From NCBI GenBank assembly GCA_041906145.1, contig JAYRJU010000003.1, positions 186,001-250,000 on the forward strand: 64,000 bases of DNA, written 5' to 3'. The notes beneath the pieces are model-generated. The model was not told the DNA's origin. It saw nothing but the letters and a program-made list of their open reading frames with translations, and made no database searches. The stretch comes from SHVO01 sp041906145 (GTDB lineage Bacteria > Pseudomonadota > Alphaproteobacteria > Rhodospirillales > Rhodospirillaceae). Every line of letters starts with the position of its first letter. Position 1 is the stretch's first letter. Below, piece after piece: positions 26,463-34,803 of the stretch. A program made the translations under genes and the position numbers.

Positions 26463-27359
26463 ATGAAAGTCGATTTCATCACCGTTGATGTGTTCACCGA
26501 GCGTCAATTCGGCGGCAATCCGCTGGCCGTCGTGTTCGGCGCCGAGACTTTATCGACGGCTCAGATGCAGTCTATCGCCGCGGAGTTCAATCTCGCGGAA
26601 ACCACCTTCGTCCTTCCGCCGAGCAATCCCGCGAATACCGCCGAGGTGCGCATCTTCACGCCGCGCGCCGAGCTTCCTTTCGCGGGCCATCCCAACGTCG
26701 GCACGGCGTTCGTTCTGGCCGGAAAGGGCGAATGTTTCGGCCGGAAGGTCGACAGCCAGGTGGTGTTCGAGGAAAAGGCCGGTCTGGTTCCTATCGAGAT
26801 TTTAACCGCATCGGGCAAGGTGCACGGCGCACGCGTCACGTCGCCGAAGCCGTTCTCGCGCAGCGGCGAACTTGCCGTCGACCTTGTGGCCGGCGCCATT
26901 GAACTTCCGCCCGGCGATATCATGACGGCGAACCACCCACCCGTCATTGCCTCCTGCGGCACGCCTTTCGCCATCGCGGAGCTGAAGAGCCTGTCATCCC
27001 TCGGCGCGGCGAGCCCGCAAACGAGTGTTTTTCGCGATCGCTTCGCTCCCGATATTTCGGGCCTGTACCTTTATACGCGCGAGGCCGGTCAAGGCGCCGA
27101 CATTCGCTGCCGCATGTTCGCGCCATTACATGGAATCCCCGAGGATCCCGCCACTGGCAGCGCCAATGTCGCGCTGATCGGTCTGCTCGCGAGCTTATCT
27201 TCGGAAGACTCCATTTCGCGCAAGATCGTTCAGGGAGTCGAGATGGGGCGGCCTAGCTTCCTCGACGCCGCAGCGCAAAAGGTCGGCGGCGAAATCCGGA
27301 CCTTCATAGCCGGAAGCTGTGCCCCAATGATGTCCGGAAGCCTGACTCTTCACCTCTGA
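26463..27359 (+). CDS. PhzF family isomerase/epimerase-like protein
   Basis: A 298-residue protein of the PhzF (diaminopimelate-epimerase-fold) family. The N-terminal DVFTERQFGGNPLAVVF with the conserved GNPLAV and the AEFNLAETTFVLPP stretch, with the conserved Glu in NLAE-T, are diagnostic. RIFTPRAELPFAGHPNVGTA and DPATGSANVAL in the second half complete the active-site pattern. Outside phenazine clusters these enzymes have mostly unknown substrates, and no phenazine genes are nearby. Confidence 0.92.
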   Translation: MKVDFITVDVFTERQFGGNPLAVVFGAETLSTAQMQSIAAEFNLAETTFVLPPSNPANTAEVRIFTPRAELPFAGHPNVGTAFVLAGKGECFGRKVDSQVVFEEKAGLVPIEILTASGKVHGARVTSPKPFSRSGELAVDLVAGAIELPPGDIMTANHPPVIASCGTPFAIAELKSLSSLGAASPQTSVFRDRFAPDISGLYLYTREAGQGADIRCRMFAPLHGIPEDPATGSANVALIGLLASLSSEDSISRKIVQGVEMGRPSFLDAAAQKVGGEIRTFIAGSCAPMMSGSLTLHL

Positions 27360-27409
27360 CATTTTTCCCGTCCTCCCGTAGGGACCTCGGTGGTCCGCGG
27401 CATCATCGG

Positions 27410-27712
27410 TTGATGAGACCCATCGGCCGTGCGCGGCTGCGGAAGATGCGGGAGCTGTCAGTTGTGATTGCGTTATTTTTTGAAGACACCAAGGCGTTCA
27501 TTGGAATGTTCGACAGCCGCCGCAAGGCGGCCATCGTCGGAGTTGCCCTGTCACGCGAGCAAAATCGCGCCATTGTCGGTATCGACAATTCCAAGCTCGG
27601 CGAGACGGTCCTGTGCTGCCGCTTCGTCGGAGGTCAGGAGCTTTCAATCCCAAAAGACCAGCGTCATCCGGGCGCGGACGACGCCTCTAGCGAGGGGCCG
27701 GGTCGTAGTTGA
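27410..27712 (+). CDS. Small hypothetical protein
   Basis: A 99-100 residue frame (TTG 27410 or ATG 27413) in the gap between the PhzF gene and convergent metH, overlapping the metH 3' end by 26 bp. Codon choice is GC3-rich and consistent with coding in the middle part (DSRRKAAIVGVALSREQNRAIVGIDNSKLGETVLCCRFVGG). I recognise no family and see no signal or membrane segment. The antisense frame at 27403-27594 is less convincing. Confidence 0.4.
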   Translation: MMRPIGRARLRKMRELSVVIALFFEDTKAFIGMFDSRRKAAIVGVALSREQNRAIVGIDNSKLGETVLCCRFVGGQELSIPKDQRHPGADDASSEGPGRS

Positions 27713-30401
27713 GGTTCGGCGCCAGCCATCGTTCCATCGTATTCAGATCCATGCCTTTGCGCTTGGCATAGTCTTCAACCTGATCCCGCTCGATCTTGCC
27801 GACGCCGAAGTAAGCGGCTTGCGGGTGCGCGAGATAAAAGCCGCTCACTGCGGCGGCTGGCCACATAGCGAAGCTTTCCGTCAGTTGCACGCCGGCGTTC
27901 TTCTCGGCATCCAGAAGCGTCCACAACAGCGCCTTCTCCGTATGATCGGGGCAGGCGGGGTATCCCGGCGCGGGGCGAATCCCGCGGTACTGTTCGGCGA
28001 TCAGTTCTTCGTTCGTCAGGCTTTCGCCCGGATCGTAGCCCCAGAACTCCTTACGGACTCTCTGGTGCATGCGTTCGGCGAATGATTCGGCCAATCGATC
28101 GGCGAGCGCCTTGAACAGGATCGCGCTGTAGTCGTCCTGATCGCGTTCGAAGCCGGCGACCTTTTCATCGGTGCCGATGCCTGCGGTGACGGCGAAGGCT
28201 CCGATGTAGTCGGCAATGCCCGTTTCCTTCGGCGCGACGAAATCCGCGAGCGCGGCGTTGGCGCGTTCCGAGTTGCCTTCGCGCACCATCTGCTGGCGAA
28301 GCGTGTGGAAAGTGGTCAGCACCGTTGTGCGCGTATCGTCGGTATAAATCTCGATATCGTCGCCCACCGCATTCGCCGGCCAAAAGCCGATCACGGCGCG
28401 GGCCGTCAGCCACTTCTCGCCAACGAGCCGTTGCAGCATCGCTTGCGCGTCGTTGAATAGGCCGCGCGCCGCCTTGCCGATGGTCGCGTCCTCAAGGATG
28501 TTCGGGTATTTCCCCGCCAACTCCCAAGTCTGGAAGAACGGTGTCCAATCGATGGTCCGCGTCAGCTCGGCCAGATCGTAGTCGTCGAAGCGCGTGAGGC
28601 CCAGCGTGCGAGGGCGTTCAGGTTTATACGTGTCCCAGGCGATCTTCGTGCGGTTGGCGCGGGCCGCGGCAATGCTCTGGCGCTTTTTGCTCTGCTGCTG
28701 GCGCGCATGCGCCTCGCGCATCTTCTCGTAGTCGGCCTTCACATCGGCGACGAATCCGTCGCGCAGCTGATTGGACATGAGGTTGCTGGCGACGCCGACC
28801 GCGCGCGACGCATCCTGCACGTAAACCACGGCGTTCTTATAACCCGGGGCGATTTTGACCGCGGTGTGGACCTTGGACGTGGTCGCGCCGCCGATAAGCA
28901 AGGGCACGTGGAAACCTTCACGGTCCATTTCGCGCGAGACATAGGCCATTTCGTCGAGGCTCGGGGTGATCAGGCCAGACAGGCCGATGATGTCCGCTTT
29001 CACCTCGCGCGCGGTCTGTAGGATCTTCGCCGCCGGCACCATCACACCGAGGTCCACGACCTCGTAGTTATTGCACTGAAGGACGACGCCGACGATGTTC
29101 TTGCCGATGTCGTGCACATCGCCCTTCACGGTCGCGAGGAGAATCTTCCCATTCGTCTGGCGCTCGTCGACGATGCCCGCTGCGGCCTTCTTCGCTTTTT
29201 CCTCTTCGATGAAGGGAATCAGATACGCGACCGCCTTCTTCATCACGCGGGCGCTCTTCACCACTTGCGGCAGGAACATCTTGCCGGCGCCGAACAGGTC
29301 GCCGACGACGTTCATGCCGTCCATGAGCGGACCTTCGATCACGTCCAGGGGACGTCCGCCTTTTTGCTCGGCGGCTTTGCGTGCTTCCTCGGTGTCCTCG
29401 TCGATGAAGTCGGTGATTCCGTTGACGAGGGCGTGGGTGAGGCGCTTGTTCACGTCGTTCTGGCGCCATGACAAGTCCGCGACGGCTTTCGGGCCGCCGC
29501 CGGCTTTATACTTATCCGCGATTTCCAAGAGGCGGTCCGTCGCGTCGGCGCGGCGATTGAGGATCACGTCCTCGCAGCGTTCCTTGAGTTCCGCGGGAAT
29601 GTCTTCGTACACCGCCAGTTGGCCGGCGTTGACGATGCCCATATCCATGCCCGCCTTGATGGCGTGATACAGGAACACCGAATGAATGGCTTCGCGGACC
29701 GGCTCATTGCCGCGGAAGGAGAACGACACGTTCGATACGCCGCCGGACACATGGCAGTGCGGCAGGGTCTCTTTGATGCGCCGCGTCGCCTCAATGAAGT
29801 CGACCGCGTAATTGTTGTGCTCTTCGATCCCGGTGGCGACCGCGAAGATGTTGGGATCGAAAATGATGTCTTCGGGCGGGAAGCCGACCTTTTCAGTCAG
29901 CACCTTATAGGAGCGCGTGCAAATCTCGATCTTGCGCGCTTGCGTGTCCGCTTGGCCCTTTTCGTCGAAGGCCATCACGACCACGGCCGCGCCGTAGCGC
30001 CGCACTTTCTTCGCCTGCGCGATGAAGGCTTCTTCGCCTTCCTTGAGGCTGATGGAGTTGACGATTGGCTTGCCTTGAACGCACTTCAATCCGGCTTCGA
30101 TCACGCTCCATTTGGAGCTGTCGATCATGATCGGCACGCGGCTGATATCCGGCTCCGCCGCGATGAGGTTCAGGAACTTCACCATCGCCGCTTCGGAATC
30201 CAACATGGCTTCGTCCATGTTGATGTCGATGATCTGCGCGCCGCTCTCGACTTGCTGGCGCGCCACGTCCAGCGCCGCCTCGAAGTCACCCGCAAGAATG
30301 AGCTTCTTGAACTTCGCCGAACCCGTGACGTTCGTGCGCTCGCCGACGTTGATGAACGTTGCCGTTTGCTGAGGGACGGCGCCCTCGGTCGCCGTGCTCA
30401 T
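27687..30401 (-). CDS. metH: Methionine synthase, C-terminal component (folate, B12 and activation domains)
   Basis: 904 residues that correspond to the rest of cobalamin-dependent methionine synthase after its homocysteine domain. The pterin-binding domain opens with FINVGERTNVTGSAKF. The cap and B12-binding domains follow, with the cobalamin-ligand motif GDVHDIGKN (His near residue 429) and GLSGLITPSLDEM. The AdoMet activation domain ends the protein (RPAPGYPACPDHTEK). Together with the upstream component the total is ~1260 residues, equal to a full MetH. The ATG overlaps the upstream stop in ATGA, so the pair is coupled. Split MetH is known in Caulobacter-like alphaproteobacteria. Confidence 0.95.
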   Translation of the reverse strand: MSTATEGAVPQQTATFINVGERTNVTGSAKFKKLILAGDFEAALDVARQQVESGAQIIDINMDEAMLDSEAAMVKFLNLIAAEPDISRVPIMIDSSKWSVIEAGLKCVQGKPIVNSISLKEGEEAFIAQAKKVRRYGAAVVVMAFDEKGQADTQARKIEICTRSYKVLTEKVGFPPEDIIFDPNIFAVATGIEEHNNYAVDFIEATRRIKETLPHCHVSGGVSNVSFSFRGNEPVREAIHSVFLYHAIKAGMDMGIVNAGQLAVYEDIPAELKERCEDVILNRRADATDRLLEIADKYKAGGGPKAVADLSWRQNDVNKRLTHALVNGITDFIDEDTEEARKAAEQKGGRPLDVIEGPLMDGMNVVGDLFGAGKMFLPQVVKSARVMKKAVAYLIPFIEEEKAKKAAAGIVDERQTNGKILLATVKGDVHDIGKNIVGVVLQCNNYEVVDLGVMVPAAKILQTAREVKADIIGLSGLITPSLDEMAYVSREMDREGFHVPLLIGGATTSKVHTAVKIAPGYKNAVVYVQDASRAVGVASNLMSNQLRDGFVADVKADYEKMREAHARQQQSKKRQSIAAARANRTKIAWDTYKPERPRTLGLTRFDDYDLAELTRTIDWTPFFQTWELAGKYPNILEDATIGKAARGLFNDAQAMLQRLVGEKWLTARAVIGFWPANAVGDDIEIYTDDTRTTVLTTFHTLRQQMVREGNSERANAALADFVAPKETGIADYIGAFAVTAGIGTDEKVAGFERDQDDYSAILFKALADRLAESFAERMHQRVRKEFWGYDPGESLTNEELIAEQYRGIRPAPGYPACPDHTEKALLWTLLDAEKNAGVQLTESFAMWPAAAVSGFYLAHPQAAYFGVGKIERDQVEDYAKRKGMDLNTMERWLAPNLNYDPAPR

Positions 30402-31465
30402 GATGCGATCTTGAACGGCTCGAGGCCGGACAAGCGCATCGCCGGCTCGCAGCGTGGCACCACGCGCGGCTTCACGCTTTTCACGGCGCCGGCAACGGCC
30501 CGGATATGATCGGGGGTCGTGCCGCAGCAGCCGCCCACGATGTTCACCAGGCCGTCTTTGGCCCAGGAGCCGATATGCCCGGCGGTGGTGTGGGGATGCT
30601 CGTCATACTCCCCGAAAGCATTGGGGAGCCCGGCATTGGGATACGCGCAGATATAGGTGTCGGCCACCCGGCTGACTTCGGCGACATAGGGGCGCAGAAG
30701 GTCGGCGCCGAGCGCGCAATTGAATCCGATGGTGAGGGGCTGGGCGTGGCGCACGGAGTTCCAGAAGGCTTCCGCGGTCTGACCTGAGAGGAGACGCCCC
30801 GACTGATCCGTGATCGTTCCCGAAATCATGACCGGCACACGCTCACCGCGCTCTTCGAACAACTCGTCGATGGCGAACAGCGCGGCCTTGGCGTTCAGCG
30901 TGTCGATAATGGTCTCGACGAGCAGCAGGTCGGCGCCGCCATCGAGGAGGCCGCGCGCCTGCTCGCCGAATGCGGCCTTCAGTTCATCGAACGTGATGGC
31001 GCGAAACCCGGGATCGTTTACGTCCGGTGAAATCGAAGCGGTTTTGTTGGTGGGGCCAAGCGCACCAGCGACAAAGCGCGGTTTGTCTGGCGTTTTTGCT
31101 GTCGCGGCGTCGGCGGCCGCACGCGCCAGCTTCGCGCCTTCGACATTCAATTCGTACGCCAAGTCCTCCATGCCGTAGTCGGCCTGGGCGATGCGCGTCG
31201 ATGAGAAGGTGTTGGTTTCAAGGATGTCCGATCCAGCGTCCAAATATTCGGCGTGGATGTCCCGGATCAGGGCAGGTTGCGTGAGTGACAGGACGTCGTT
31301 GTTGCCTTTGATTTCGCGCGGCCATGTCGCGAAACGGGTGCCGCGGTAGGCGGCTTCATCCAGTTTGTGGCGCTGAATCATGGTGCCCATCGCACCATCG
31401 AGCACCAAGATGCGGGAACGCAGCGCTGCGTTCAGCGCCTCCAACCGGTCAGCGCGGGTGGCCAT
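30398..31465 (-). CDS. metH: Methionine synthase, N-terminal homocysteine methyltransferase component
   Basis: About 355 residues of the Zn-dependent homocysteine S-methyltransferase domain. LDGAMGTMIQ opens it. The zinc ligands appear as Cys in GFNCALGA and the Cys pair in GGCCGTTP. ATG 31465 is chosen over 31486 because AAGGA lies 7 nt before it, while the upstream ATG has GGAG only 2 nt away. It takes a methyl group from the cobalamin of the downstream component to make methionine. The separate gene is coupled by ATGA to the second component. A structured leader precedes it. Confidence 0.94.
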   Translation of the reverse strand: MATRADRLEALNAALRSRILVLDGAMGTMIQRHKLDEAAYRGTRFATWPREIKGNNDVLSLTQPALIRDIHAEYLDAGSDILETNTFSSTRIAQADYGMEDLAYELNVEGAKLARAAADAATAKTPDKPRFVAGALGPTNKTASISPDVNDPGFRAITFDELKAAFGEQARGLLDGGADLLLVETIIDTLNAKAALFAIDELFEERGERVPVMISGTITDQSGRLLSGQTAEAFWNSVRHAQPLTIGFNCALGADLLRPYVAEVSRVADTYICAYPNAGLPNAFGEYDEHPHTTAGHIGSWAKDGLVNIVGGCCGTTPDHIRAVAGAVKSVKPRVVPRCEPAMRLSGLEPFKIAS

Positions 31466-31486
31466 AAAACAATCCTTGGCTTTCAT

Positions 31487-31670
31487 TCTCCGGGCCTGCA
31501 GGGCCCCATGCCTTGCGGTGTCTGGCGAATGAAATATCGTGACTACTTAATGAAAACGGCCCGGCAAAGCAAACCGGGCGCGGTCCGCCTTCTGCGGTTC
31601 GAAATAGCCCCGACTCGGGGCTTTCAAAAGCCCCCAAACTTGCCCTGAGATAACTAAAAAAGTCTTGACG
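31487..31670 (-). promoter_or_regulatory. Structured leader of metH (candidate attenuator or riboswitch-like)
   Basis: Read on the minus strand, the segment around 31606-31634 can form either of two exclusive hairpins. AAAGCCCCGA can pair with the preceding GGGGCTTTT or with the following TCGGGGCT. Downstream lies GCCCGG-N8-CCGGGC followed by CGTTTTC (plus strand about 31553-31579), which is terminator-like. GGGCC/GGCCC (31492-31506) then lies next to the start region. I cannot match it to the SAM-II, SAH or cobalamin consensus by eye. Confidence 0.35.
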
Positions 31671-31855
31671 GCGGCAATTTGGTTTCGACTTAAGTCCAAC
31701 TAGATTCTGGAAAATATAATAAAAACAACAGGATAATGCTTTTGCGGGATGCCGCTTTTTAGAGACTCCCCTTGCTTTTCGTGTGGTTTTCTATTAACAA
31801 TTCTCACTACGCAGAAGTGCGTCGAATTTTTTTCATCGGCCAGAAAGGGCGATGA
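31671..31855. other. A/T-rich divergent promoter region between metH and the EF-hand gene
   Basis: Distinctly AT-rich compared with its surroundings, as expected for promoters. TATAAT lies at 31715-31720. A short GCGG-GATG-CCGC hairpin followed by TTTTT lies around 31744-31761. TTGCTT and TAACAA at promoter-like spacing lie around 31772-31800, ahead of the plus-strand gene. No coding sequence is seen. Confidence 0.4.
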
Positions 31856-32803
31856 ATGACTGAAGTGGTCACATCCTACGCTGCATCCCCGCAGCTCAAC
31901 CTGTTAGCCCAGCGGCAACAGGGTTTTGGTGTGTCTGCCTCCGCAGTCACTCAGCCCGCAGCACCCACCGCAGAGTCGAATGCTCTGCAGAGCGCGCTCG
32001 CCGCCTCCGATAAAGCCGAAGACAAGTCCTTCGCTTCCGAGCTGCCCGCACGCGACACATCGTCCGGCGCGAATAGCGGCAGCAGCGGACCGTCGCGGCC
32101 GCGCGTCGAGATCAAGCAGTTCGACGTCGGCTTGTCGGCCGCCGAAGTTGTCGGCACCCAGGATGTGCTCCAGCGCTTTGACGCCAACGGCGATGGCCGT
32201 GTCGATACGCTTGAAGCCGATAAAGCCGCTTTGGTCCGCCAGAAAGTCTTTACGTTTGCCGGCCTCGCCGCCGCGCCGCATGGCGCGCCGCAAACTCCCG
32301 CCGGTCCGGAACTTTCGGAAGATGAAGCTCCCGCGCTCGCGCGCGAAACCGGGGCCGCTATTGCCGCGCTGTCCACTTACGACGAAGCGGGCCTCCCGAA
32401 GAAGTTCTCGGCCTCCATTGTCCAGGATCCGGGTGCGAAGAAGTTCTTCTCTGAAGTCGCTGAGCAGGGTGCGCCGGCTGGCGTCGCCGATGCTCCGAAG
32501 AAATATTACGGTCAAGGCGCGGAAGTCGTTGTTGCCGGCCAGGCGAACAATGGTAGCAATCCGCCTGTGAAATATGCCGACCGTGCGCCGGTGAAGGATC
32601 AGTCCCTGAGCGAAGATGGGACCGGCGAAGTGAAATACTACGACCGCGTCGCGCAGACCGAAGGCGGCGACACGGGCGCCGGCGCCCAGTCTGAAGGCTT
32701 TGGGAAATATTCGGAAAAGGCGCAAGAAATCGCCGCTGCCTATACCGCCCTGCAGGGCGAAGTGCCGGCCGAAACGCCGGTGGTCACGGTCGTTACCGCG
32801 TAA
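31856..32803 (+). CDS. EF-hand-containing hypothetical protein
   Basis: A 315-residue acidic, Ala/Gly/Pro-rich protein of no recognised family. It has one textbook EF-hand calcium loop at 109-120 (DANGDGRVDTLE; D, N, D, R, D, E at positions 1, 3, 5, 7, 9 and 12). There is no signal peptide or membrane segment. The rest looks low-complexity and possibly disordered, with repeated KYY/KYADR-type patches near 215-270. AAAGGG precedes the ATG. It has its own terminator (32827-32854), so it is monocistronic. Confidence 0.72.
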   Translation: MTEVVTSYAASPQLNLLAQRQQGFGVSASAVTQPAAPTAESNALQSALAASDKAEDKSFASELPARDTSSGANSGSSGPSRPRVEIKQFDVGLSAAEVVGTQDVLQRFDANGDGRVDTLEADKAALVRQKVFTFAGLAAAPHGAPQTPAGPELSEDEAPALARETGAAIAALSTYDEAGLPKKFSASIVQDPGAKKFFSEVAEQGAPAGVADAPKKYYGQGAEVVVAGQANNGSNPPVKYADRAPVKDQSLSEDGTGEVKYYDRVAQTEGGDTGAGAQSEGFGKYSEKAQEIAAAYTALQGEVPAETPVVTVVTA

Positions 32804-32826
32804 GCGAGGCCCTTGGGGTGCTGGAG

Positions 32827-32854
32827 AGCCCGGCTGACGAGCCGGGCTTTTTTT
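32827..32854 (+). terminator. Rho-independent terminator after EF-hand gene
   Basis: AGCCCGGC (32827-32834), a 6-nt loop and GCCGGGCT (32841-32848) form a perfect 8-bp stem followed by a run of seven Ts, 23 bp after the stop codon. Confidence 0.93.
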
Positions 32855-32955
32855 ATGCGCGCGGGGCGGGACTCAAAACAAAACGCACGCGCCTATACTC
32901 ATTCTCTGCGGACCGTCCTATATCAGGGGCCTTGTAAAACCCCGGACCTACTCCC

Positions 32956-34803
32956 TTGCGTCATCTCACGACACCGCCCGAGGAACCTGTCCGCAAGCGG
33001 AGCGATTGGCAGGTGCTGCGTTCCCTACTGCCGTTCCTTTGGCCGCCCCGCGGCGCCGAGGGCGCCGGCGACATAAGAACGCGCGTAGTCATCGCGCTCA
33101 TCTTTATCGTGCTCGCGAAGGTCGCCACCGTTCTCGCGCCGATTTATATGCAGCGCGCGGTGGATGCTTTGGCGCCGTCGGATGTCGCGGCGGGGATCGC
33201 CGTGCCCCTCTCGCTCATACTCGCTTACGGGGTTGCGCGGTTCCTCGGCCTCGCGTTCGCCCAGTTCCGCGACGCCATCTTCGCCAAGGTCGGCGTGCGC
33301 GCCGTAAGGCGCTCCTCCGCTGTGGTGCTCGAACACTTGCATCAGCTTTCCTTGCGCTTCCATCTCGACCGCAAGACCGGCGGTCTGTCGCGCACCATCG
33401 AGCGCGGACGCAATGCGATCGAAAGCCTGCTTTCCATCTCGCTCTTCAATCTGTTCCCGACGCTGCTCGAGGTGGTGCTCGTCTTCGCCATTCTCTGGAA
33501 TGCGTTCAACGTTTGGTTCGGGATGGTCGCGCTGGCCTGCGTCATCGTTTACGTGATCTTCACGGGGGCGACGACCGAATGGCGCCTTAAGTACCGGCGC
33601 GAAAGCAATGCCCTCGACACCAAGGCGAATACGCGCGCGATCGACAGTCTCCTCAACTATGAAACGGTCAAGGCTTTCGGCAACGAAAAGCTGGAAGTCG
33701 AGGAGTACGACCGTGTCATGGGCGACTACGAACGCGCCGCGGTTCGTACCCAGTCCTCGCTCGCGCTCATGAACGTCGGCCAAGCCTTCATTATCTCGGT
33801 CGGTCTCGCCGCTCTGATGTATATGGCCGCTGAGGGCCGTGCGGCGGGCACGATGACGGTGGGTGATTTCACCCTCGTTAATCTCTACATGTTGCAGTTG
33901 GCCGCGCCTCTCAATTTCTTTGGCTTCGTCTACCGCAACATCAAGCAATCGCTCGTCGACTTAGAGAAGATGTTCGATCTGATGGAGGTGGCGCCTGAGA
34001 TCAAGGATAAGGCGAATGCGCCGGCGTTGAGCATCGGCGGAGGTGAAGTTCGGTTTGAGAATGTGACCTTCGCTTACGACCCGCGCCGTCCCATCCTGAA
34101 GGATGTATCTTTCACCGTGCCGCCCGGCAAGATGGTCGCGATCGTCGGGACGACCGGGTCGGGTAAGTCCACCGTCGCGCGGCTCCTGTTCCGTTACTAT
34201 GACATCGATGGCGGAGCCATTCGTATCGACGGCCAGGATATCCGCGACGTCACCCAGGATAGTGTGCGCGGCGCGCTTGGCGTCGTGCCGCAGGATACGG
34301 TGCTGTTCAATAACACCATCCGCTACAATCTTTCCTACGCGAAACCCAACGCCTCGGATGCTGATATCGGACGCGCCGCGGAACTCGCTCATATCCATCA
34401 TTTCATCGCATCGCTCCCGGACGGCTATCAGACTCTTGTCGGCGAACGCGGCCTCAAGCTTTCCGGCGGGGAGAAGCAGCGTGTGGCGATCGCCCGCGTG
34501 ATCCTCAAGAACGCCCCGATCCTGATTTTTGACGAGGCGACGTCGGCGCTCGACACGCATACCGAGAAGGAGATCCAAGCGAACTTGCGCGAAGTCAGCG
34601 CGGGCCGTACGACTCTTGTCATCGCGCACCGCCTTTCAACCATCGTCGATGCGGATCAGATCTTGGTCCTTGAGAATGGTGAGATTGTCGAGCGCGGCAA
34701 TCACGAACAACTCTTGTCGCTGAACGGCGCGTATGCCGCCGCTTGGACCAAGCAACAGAAGCTATCAACTGAAGAAGAAGCGGAGCCCGCCTTTGCCGAG
34801 TAA
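32956..34803 (+). CDS. atm1: ABC exporter, Atm1/ABCB7 type
   Basis: A 615-residue half-transporter with six membrane helices (about 45-330) fused to an ATPase domain. The nucleotide domain has Walker A GTTGSGKST, the signature LSGGEKQRV, Walker B ILIFDEATSALD and the switch His in VIAHRLS. The membrane part carries the DTKANTRAIDSLLNYETVKAFGNEKLE stretch typical of Atm1/HMT1 proteins, which export glutathione-linked metal or sulfur compounds and support cytosolic Fe-S or metal homeostasis. It starts at TTG 32956. The next gene starts inside its 3' end, so the two are coupled. Confidence 0.9.
   Translation: MRHLTTPPEEPVRKRSDWQVLRSLLPFLWPPRGAEGAGDIRTRVVIALIFIVLAKVATVLAPIYMQRAVDALAPSDVAAGIAVPLSLILAYGVARFLGLAFAQFRDAIFAKVGVRAVRRSSAVVLEHLHQLSLRFHLDRKTGGLSRTIERGRNAIESLLSISLFNLFPTLLEVVLVFAILWNAFNVWFGMVALACVIVYVIFTGATTEWRLKYRRESNALDTKANTRAIDSLLNYETVKAFGNEKLEVEEYDRVMGDYERAAVRTQSSLALMNVGQAFIISVGLAALMYMAAEGRAAGTMTVGDFTLVNLYMLQLAAPLNFFGFVYRNIKQSLVDLEKMFDLMEVAPEIKDKANAPALSIGGGEVRFENVTFAYDPRRPILKDVSFTVPPGKMVAIVGTTGSGKSTVARLLFRYYDIDGGAIRIDGQDIRDVTQDSVRGALGVVPQDTVLFNNTIRYNLSYAKPNASDADIGRAAELAHIHHFIASLPDGYQTLVGERGLKLSGGEKQRVAIARVILKNAPILIFDEATSALDTHTEKEIQANLREVSAGRTTLVIAHRLSTIVDADQILVLENGEIVERGNHEQLLSLNGAYAAAWTKQQKLSTEEEAEPAFAE

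Noticed and set aside
27403..27594. 63-codon minus-strand frame in the phzF-metH gap
   Set aside because: Ser/Arg-rich and less protein-like than the plus-strand frame; no ribosome-binding site.
31744..31761. GCGG-GATG-CCGC followed by TTTTT as a terminator
   Set aside because: A stem of only 4 bp, and no gene ends upstream of it on the plus strand.
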